A DNA stretch of 36,027 bases, taken from positions 1 through 36,027 of the forward strand of contig CAJTTM010000023.1 of the NCBI GenBank assembly GCA_910579135.1, read 5' to 3'. Below are positions 32,280 to 36,027 of the stretch, in pieces. The notes under the pieces were generated by a model. The model searched no databases, had not been told where the DNA came from, and saw nothing but the letters and a program-made list of their open reading frames with translations. This DNA is from an uncultured Erysipelotrichales bacterium (lineage in GTDB: Bacteria; Bacillota_I; Bacilli_A; Erysipelotrichales; Coprobacillaceae). Positions within the stretch are counted from its first letter, which is position 1, and each line of letters starts with the position of its first letter. The position numbers were made by a program, and so were the translations under genes.

Positions 32280-33674
32280 CTAGTCCGTGCCGTCGTCTTT
32301 CGCTTCACACGTTGCCGTCCCGTCCTGCCTTGCTTGTGCAAGAGAACCGATAGTCTGCAAAAAATCATGTCCTTTCGGGACTAAAGGCGTATAAAATTCA
32401 CTTATAACACTTGTTCCCACATCACAATAGCCACACCCCTTGATACGCTTCTGGAAAAACTGCTTTTTCACATCTGAACCAAACAGCATACCGTAACCTA
32501 ATTCGCTGATACGTCCAAGTCCCACACGGAAATTGAAGTTATCTCTGATACCGTCCGAGAAATACTTTGCGTCTGGACGCTGGCAGGCAACGATAAGGAA
32601 ATAACCTGCTTGTCGCCCTAACATAACGATTTTCTTTAGCTGGCTAAGTAAGCCCACACTTTCTTTCGTCCCCAGCATTTCAAAAAACGCTACATATTCA
32701 TCAAAGATAAGAAAGCAGGGTGGCAGTCCCAGATAGGCGTAGTTTTCGCCCGTCTTATAGTTCGGGTGTCGTTTCATTTCCTCACTTCGCTGTACCATTC
32801 CCTCATAAAAGGCATTGACGCAATCTATCATTTCTTCTTTGGTGTGATACACATTTCCCATAACCGTCCCTAAGTCTGCAAGGTCAGCGTTCTTCGGGTC
32901 TAAGATGTAAAGAACAGCGTTGGTATGTAGTAAGGCTTCAATGAGCGTCAGCAAAAAATAAGTTTTACCGCCACCAGTCCCACCAGCAATCAAAGCGTGA
33001 GGGAGTGCGTCATATTCCCAGACAAGATTTTTCATCAGTCTAAGACAGCCGTTCTCTGCCCGTACTTCATCAATGGTAATGCGGTTCGCTATCATATCAT
33101 AAAGCAGGGTATATTCGATATAGCCGTCATGCAGGGTCTTGTCGGTCAGCTCACAATACAAGCCACTTTCCAATTTATCCTCTAACCGTAAAAGCTGGTC
33201 TTGATATTTCCCCAGCGTAATTTCACAGCGGATATGAAGCAGTCCCTTTTCCATTTGATAATAAATCTTTGGAAACCAGACGATTTTTTCCCTTGATCTG
33301 CTTTGCAGGTCAGTAAAAAAACCGCTGCCTTGTACGGTATCGGCTTCATACCACTTATTTTCCAGTATCATTCGTGCCAGCTTTTGACGGTGCAGGAGCT
33401 TCTTGAAACTGTCGTAACAGAAGCGGTAATACAGAAAAGCGACCAATGCACAAACACCAGTCGCTATCAGTATGGTTATGAAGTTGTAAGGAGAAAGCGT
33501 CAAGCCGTTCTCTAACAAGCTGAAATGCTCCCAATCAGTACATATAAGCTGTTTGATATTCAGTAGCAGGAGAACCGCCATGAATACAAACAGAAGCGTC
33601 CCTATGGAAAAGTGGTAGACAAGGTGCTTGTCGCTGGCTCTGATACGGTGTCCTTTGTTCCAATTCATACGCAT
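32280..33674 (-). CDS. FtsK/SpoIIIE-type coupling ATPase (TcpA, Tn916 Orf21)
   Basis: 464 residues. Two N-terminal membrane helices (about 20-40 and 62-82) precede an FtsK/SpoIIIE ATPase with Walker A AGGTGGGKT (about 240), Walker B CFLIFDEY, and the C-terminal CQRPDAKYFSDGIRDNFNFR and VGLGRISELGYGML. It is the coupling protein that delivers relaxase-bound DNA to the conjugation channel. The frame is intact. It precedes oriT and the broken relaxase gene, so it survives while its partners are lost. AAAGGAG lies ahead of the ATG. G+C is higher than in the neighbouring cargo. Confidence 0.9.
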   Translation of the reverse strand: MRMNWNKGHRIRASDKHLVYHFSIGTLLFVFMAVLLLLNIKQLICTDWEHFSLLENGLTLSPYNFITILIATGVCALVAFLYYRFCYDSFKKLLHRQKLARMILENKWYEADTVQGSGFFTDLQSRSREKIVWFPKIYYQMEKGLLHIRCEITLGKYQDQLLRLEDKLESGLYCELTDKTLHDGYIEYTLLYDMIANRITIDEVRAENGCLRLMKNLVWEYDALPHALIAGGTGGGKTYFLLTLIEALLHTNAVLYILDPKNADLADLGTVMGNVYHTKEEMIDCVNAFYEGMVQRSEEMKRHPNYKTGENYAYLGLPPCFLIFDEYVAFFEMLGTKESVGLLSQLKKIVMLGRQAGYFLIVACQRPDAKYFSDGIRDNFNFRVGLGRISELGYGMLFGSDVKKQFFQKRIKGCGYCDVGTSVISEFYTPLVPKGHDFLQTIGSLAQARQDGTATCEAKDDGTD

Positions 33675-33699
33675 AAATCAATCACTCCTTTCTGGGTAC

Positions 33700-33732
33700 G
33701 AAAAAAGCAGTTAGACGTAATGACTAACCACT
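33700..33732 (-). terminator. terminator of the GNAT gene
   Basis: On the minus strand AGTGGTTAG pairs with CTAACTGCT (two wobbles) around a 9-base loop, followed by six Ts; it ends 20 bp after the GNAT stop. Confidence 0.7.
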
Positions 33733-33751
33733 TTTTCTATGGACTTATTTC

Positions 33752-34303
33752 CTATGCTGTTATGTCTAATCGAATAGAAGAACTTTGTATTTTAAAGCCA
33801 AACTTTTCATAATAGTGATTTCTTCTATCTGCATGGTCATTATCAACTGATGAAAGACTTCCTTCAATCCATTTAATGTTATTTCTTTTTGCATATTTTA
33901 TCAATGCTTTCATTGCAATTGTCCCATTTCCAACATCATTATCTTCCATTAGAACATCATCAATATGGATATATTTTTTTTGGAAAAATTCATCATCAGT
34001 TTTGTAAACATGAAATAAAATTCTAGGTAAATTTGTAATACCTTGATAACGTTCACCCAAGAGATAGATTGTATCATTATTCATTACAATAAAAAGCTCA
34101 TCATCTTTTTTGTTTTTTTCCATTCCAATGATTTCTGCATTTGGAAACAAATAAAAGATACGTTCTACAATCCCATATTTCTTTTTGTTTTTCTCCATTT
34201 CACATTGAATTTGTTGCTGTTTTCTAAGAAAATGATTGTTCAAAATTTGAAATTCTTCTTCTAATTCCTTTTTAAAAATCATTCTACATAACCTTTTTTT
34301 CAT
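33752..34303 (-). CDS. GNAT-family acetyltransferase-like cargo protein
   Basis: 183 residues from the ATG at 34303; a TTG directly before it (34306) adds one residue. The C-terminal half is GNAT-like: DVGNGTIAMKALIKYAKRNN, then WIEGSLSSVDNDHADRRNHY and YEKFGF. The acetyl-CoA loop 'Q/RxxGxG/A' is only weakly represented (NDVGNGTIAMK). The N-terminus is a Lys-rich helix (15-45). It lies between orf21 and orf22 where Tn916 has no gene, has its own promoter and terminator, and is lower in G+C than its neighbours. Insertion as cargo is inferred; the substrate is unknown. Confidence 0.7.
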   Translation of the reverse strand: MKKRLCRMIFKKELEEEFQILNNHFLRKQQQIQCEMEKNKKKYGIVERIFYLFPNAEIIGMEKNKKDDELFIVMNNDTIYLLGERYQGITNLPRILFHVYKTDDEFFQKKYIHIDDVLMEDNDVGNGTIAMKALIKYAKRNNIKWIEGSLSSVDNDHADRRNHYYEKFGFKIQSSSIRLDITA

Positions 34304-34338
34304 CAAAACATCTACCTTTCTGTTATACTTATAAGGAC

Positions 34339-34367
34339 ATTATATCTTACTCAAATATCCTATACAA
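34339..34367 (-). promoter_or_regulatory. promoter of the GNAT cargo gene
   Basis: On the minus strand, -35 TTGTAT (34367-34362) and a perfect -10 TATAAT (34344-34339) with a 17-bp spacer. Confidence 0.65.
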
Positions 34368-34382
34368 CAAAGAGGAAACGAA

Positions 34383-34766
34383 TTATTTTTTCGGCTGTCC
34401 CTGCGGTGTATGGTTCTGTGGACTGCCTGCGTTCTGATTGCCTTTATTCTTCAACACAATATCTTCTGCCTTTACATACCAGTCCACCTCTGCACCCGTA
34501 TAGGTTTTTCGTGATACAGTATCGGCTACGGGATTGACAAGTTCCACGACTGCATTGTAAGGAAATTCCCTTAACGGTACTTCTGGCGGTACAGACACGG
34601 GGATAATGCCACCATGCAGACTGCATTTTAAATCATAGATACGCTTTTTAAGCTGGCTACTCGGTGTTCCGTCCTCGTTCTGCAAGAACACATCACGCAC
34701 CGCTGTAAATTTTAATTCTCCAAATGTTTTCTCTTTGTCAATAACAAACCCGTTTGATAATCTCAT
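34383..34766 (-). CDS. DUF961/YdcP-family protein (Tn916 Orf22/Orf23 type)
   Basis: 127 residues. The pattern EKTFGELKFTAVRDVFLQNE, then SSQLKKRIYDLKCSLHGG and PLREFPYNAVVELVNP with WYVKAEDIVL at the end is that of DUF961 (YdcP) proteins in Tn916-type elements, which help plasmid-like replication or early transfer. A Gln/Pro/Asn tail (NQNAGSPQNHTPQGQPKK) is unusually long. It starts 15 bp after the stop of the SpaA/DUF961 fusion. The frame is intact. Confidence 0.85.
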   Translation of the reverse strand: MRLSNGFVIDKEKTFGELKFTAVRDVFLQNEDGTPSSQLKKRIYDLKCSLHGGIIPVSVPPEVPLREFPYNAVVELVNPVADTVSRKTYTGAEVDWYVKAEDIVLKNKGNQNAGSPQNHTPQGQPKK

Positions 34767-34781
34767 AAATTCTTCACTCCT

Positions 34782-35784
34782 TTACTTTTCTTCAACTGCT
34801 ACAATATCATCAGCAACTAACACATAATCGGTATGTCCCATATCCCCGATTGCATAACCTCTGCCGTATAACTTCGGATTGACAAGTTTTACTTTCTGTT
34901 CATACTTGAAATGCTTATCGCCAGCCTGCATATATGCACCGTCTAACAAGTAGCCGTTTGGAGCTTTTGTTTCCTCAACAGTTAGCGTTCCAAGTGGAAG
35001 AACCGCCTTACCGTCCTGCATATAGAAGCTGTCGCCAGATACTTTGTATGTGTCCGCTAATTTTGTGATGTAATGAGTTGTCCCGTCGCTGTCTGTTTCA
35101 GCGATTGTCTTTGTAACCCATGTACGAGTAGCTTCGGCAGGGAGATTGTCTTTATTGTAGAAGCCAGCATAATACTTCCACGTAAATTCCGCACCTGCTA
35201 GAGAAGTGTTCCCTTGCGGATTGTCTTTCTGTGTTTCCATATCAATCTTGAAAAACTCAATCAAAGTGTCTGTTACTTTTGGCGTATCTGATACTTTCAA
35301 AGTCGCTGTCTTTCCAGCTTCAATCTTTAAGGAATATACAGTTTTATCTACTTTATATCCTGCTGGTGCAGATAATTCTTTGATATAAACTGTGCCTGCT
35401 TTTACCTCTGCAACATCTGTATTTCCGTTTTCATCAGTCGTAAGGGTGGCAAGCTGTTTCGTGCAGTCCTTATCAGCAAAGACACCATAGGTTGCACCAG
35501 CGACAGAGTAATTCCCGTTACCGTCTGTAATGCTGGTATTACTGGAAGTCTTTTGCAGTTTTGCATTTCCGACATTCAGTTTCGCCCTCGACTTTCATAT
35601 AGCCCTCATTGAATGTCGAACCGATAGAACCGTCATTCATTACTTTTTCAATGATACCGACACGCTCTGCACTTTCCGTCCAGTATTGCTTGCTTTCTGC
35701 ATGAACGGGTGTAGTCGGTAAAGCAGTAACGACAGTTGCAAGAGCTAAGAAGCCCGTACACAATCGTTTCAATGTCTTTTTCAT
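34782..35784 (-). pseudogene. rearranged SpaA-type surface protein fused to a DUF961 tail
   Basis: Starts at the ATG at 35784 (AAAGGAG) with a signal peptide (MKKTLKRLCTGFLALATVVT, cleavage near VHA-ES). The first frame stops at 35539 after about 81 codons. A +1 frame then reads AKLNVGNAKLQKTSSNTSIT, a complete CnaB/SpaA domain (GATYGVFADKDC through ELSAPAGY), and a second partial one (GAEFTWKYYAGFYN through EETKAPNGYLLDG). From about residue GDK at 34914 it becomes HFKYEQKVKLVNP through VLVADDIVAVEEK, the C-terminus of a DUF961 protein. No LPXTG anchor remains. So the gene carries an internal frameshifting deletion and a second deletion that fused it to the next gene. Reading is partly from memory of intact relatives. 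Confidence 0.75.
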
Positions 35785-35812
35785 AAATCTAATGCTCCTT
35801 TCATTTTGGGTA

Positions 35813-35842
35813 TAAAAATAGACGCTCATTTCTGAACGTCTA
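35813..35842 (-). terminator. terminator upstream of the surface-protein gene
   Basis: On the minus strand TAGACG and CGTCTA pair (with TCA/TGA inner pairs) around AAA-rich loop bases, followed by TTTTTAT. It lies 28 bp before the SpaA ATG and would insulate the gene from transcripts entering from the interrupted transposase. Confidence 0.65.
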
Positions 35843-35926
35843 CATTATTGAAAGGCTTGTCCTCTCACACATATTCTATTTTAATAGGTACAACAGTTGC
35901 CTTTCTCCTTGTATTTTCGTTGTTTT

Positions 35927-35956
35927 CATTACTTGCGTTATCTACAACCTCCATAT
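35927..35956. repeat. right attachment junction of the integrated element
   Basis: Core TCCATAT at 35950-35956 matches the left junction; on the minus strand it is ATATGGA, ending in GA. Inside lies TTGTAGATAACGCAA (minus strand, 35947-35933), inverted relative to the left half-site (12-13 of 15 identical). Outside, host transposase sequence resumes. Confidence 0.75.
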
Positions 35957-36027
35957 CCTGCATCTGCCATTAGATATATTGGATATTCTCCTGTATATTC
36001 TTTATATCTTTCCATAAACGGTATAAA
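35957..36027 (-). pseudogene. IS1182-family transposase, 5' part, running off the window
   Basis: Translated on the minus strand this end reads FIPFMERYKEYTGEYPIYLM then ADAGYG, the IS1182 segment that precedes SYDNYMYC. The frame is interrupted at the junction by the element and resumes at 21777. The start of the transposase lies outside the window. Confidence 0.85.

Larger units (their letters stand above)
21785..35956 (-). mobile_element. degenerate Tn916-family integrative element (~14.2 kb) with a serine recombinase
   Basis: Bounded by the 7-bp cores at 21778 and 35950 and inserted in an IS1182 transposase gene. Gene order on the minus strand from the right follows the Tn916 backbone: DUF961 (orf23/orf22), FtsK/TcpA (orf21), oriT, MobT (orf20), a gap, TcpC (orf13), cargo, orf9, orf7, orf8, then a large serine recombinase in place of xis/int, as in Tn5397. 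Orf19-orf14 equivalents (ArdA, TcpE, VirB4-like, TcpF, lysozyme/NlpC) are missing because of a fusion deletion. Cargo is an antimicrobial-peptide-type ABC transporter with a two-component system, and a GNAT gene. It is probably excisable and perhaps mobilised in trans, but not self-transmissible. Confidence 0.85.

Noticed and set aside
1..36027. CRISPR arrays, tRNA or rRNA genes
   Set aside because: No regularly spaced repeats, no cloverleaf with CCA/TΨC-type GTTCRA box, and no rRNA-like conserved stretch were seen on either strand.

Overview
The window reads as the chromosome of a low-GC Gram-positive (Bacillota) gut-type bacterium, most likely Erysipelotrichia/Coprobacillaceae-like. The reasons are very A/T-rich genes with strong AGGAGG ribosome sites, TGA used as a stop, an agr-type LytTR quorum system, a CcpA-type cre site, PepT/M18/M24 peptidases with an Opp oligopeptide importer, and a Tn916-related element. 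The assignment is by gene content only.

Layout. 1-932: a clipped Rpn-like fragment and two overlapping unknown ORFs. 1091-4702: an agr-like quorum-sensing locus. Here agrB and a 47-codon agrD-like gene are divergent from agrA and agrC, and a gene shaped like an ABC ATPase, but without its catalytic motifs, lies downstream of agrD. The AgrD-like peptide has Ser where Cys is usual, and the AgrC-like kinase has lost its ATP-lid and N-box. 4712-9969: a cre-linked MFS symporter, a nitroreductase, a zinc-ribbon NUDIX hydrolase, PepT and an M18 aminopeptidase. 10047-11505: a secreted protein plus lipoprotein pair of unknown function. 11506-12772: decayed DNA holding an MFS pseudogene. 12773-19774: an M24 peptidase and an oppBCDFA operon with two dyads at its promoter. 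19889-21005: a DUF2812 membrane protein.

21006-36027: an IS1182-type insertion sequence whose transposase is split by a ~14.2 kb integrated element. Both junctions are visible: a shared 7-bp core TCCATAT at 21778 and 35950, and related inverted half-sites just inside each end. The element encodes a large serine recombinase, the Tn916-type regulators orf7/orf8/orf9 with an attenuator-like leader, an antimicrobial-peptide-type ABC exporter with a two-component system, an oriT-like region, TcpA/FtsK and DUF961 proteins. Most of its transfer region is gone. Three scars are readable: the N-terminus of the MobT/Orf20 relaxase fused in frame to the C-terminus of TcpC/Orf13, an internal frameshifting deletion in a SpaA-type surface protein, and fusion of that protein to the tail of a DUF961 protein. 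It looks like a self-excising but non-conjugative remnant that keeps oriT and the coupling ATPase, and carries peptide resistance and a GNAT cargo gene.

The parts most worth follow-up are the agr locus with its short unannotated pheromone gene and two degenerate nucleotide-binding proteins, and the precisely delimited, scarred conjugative element.
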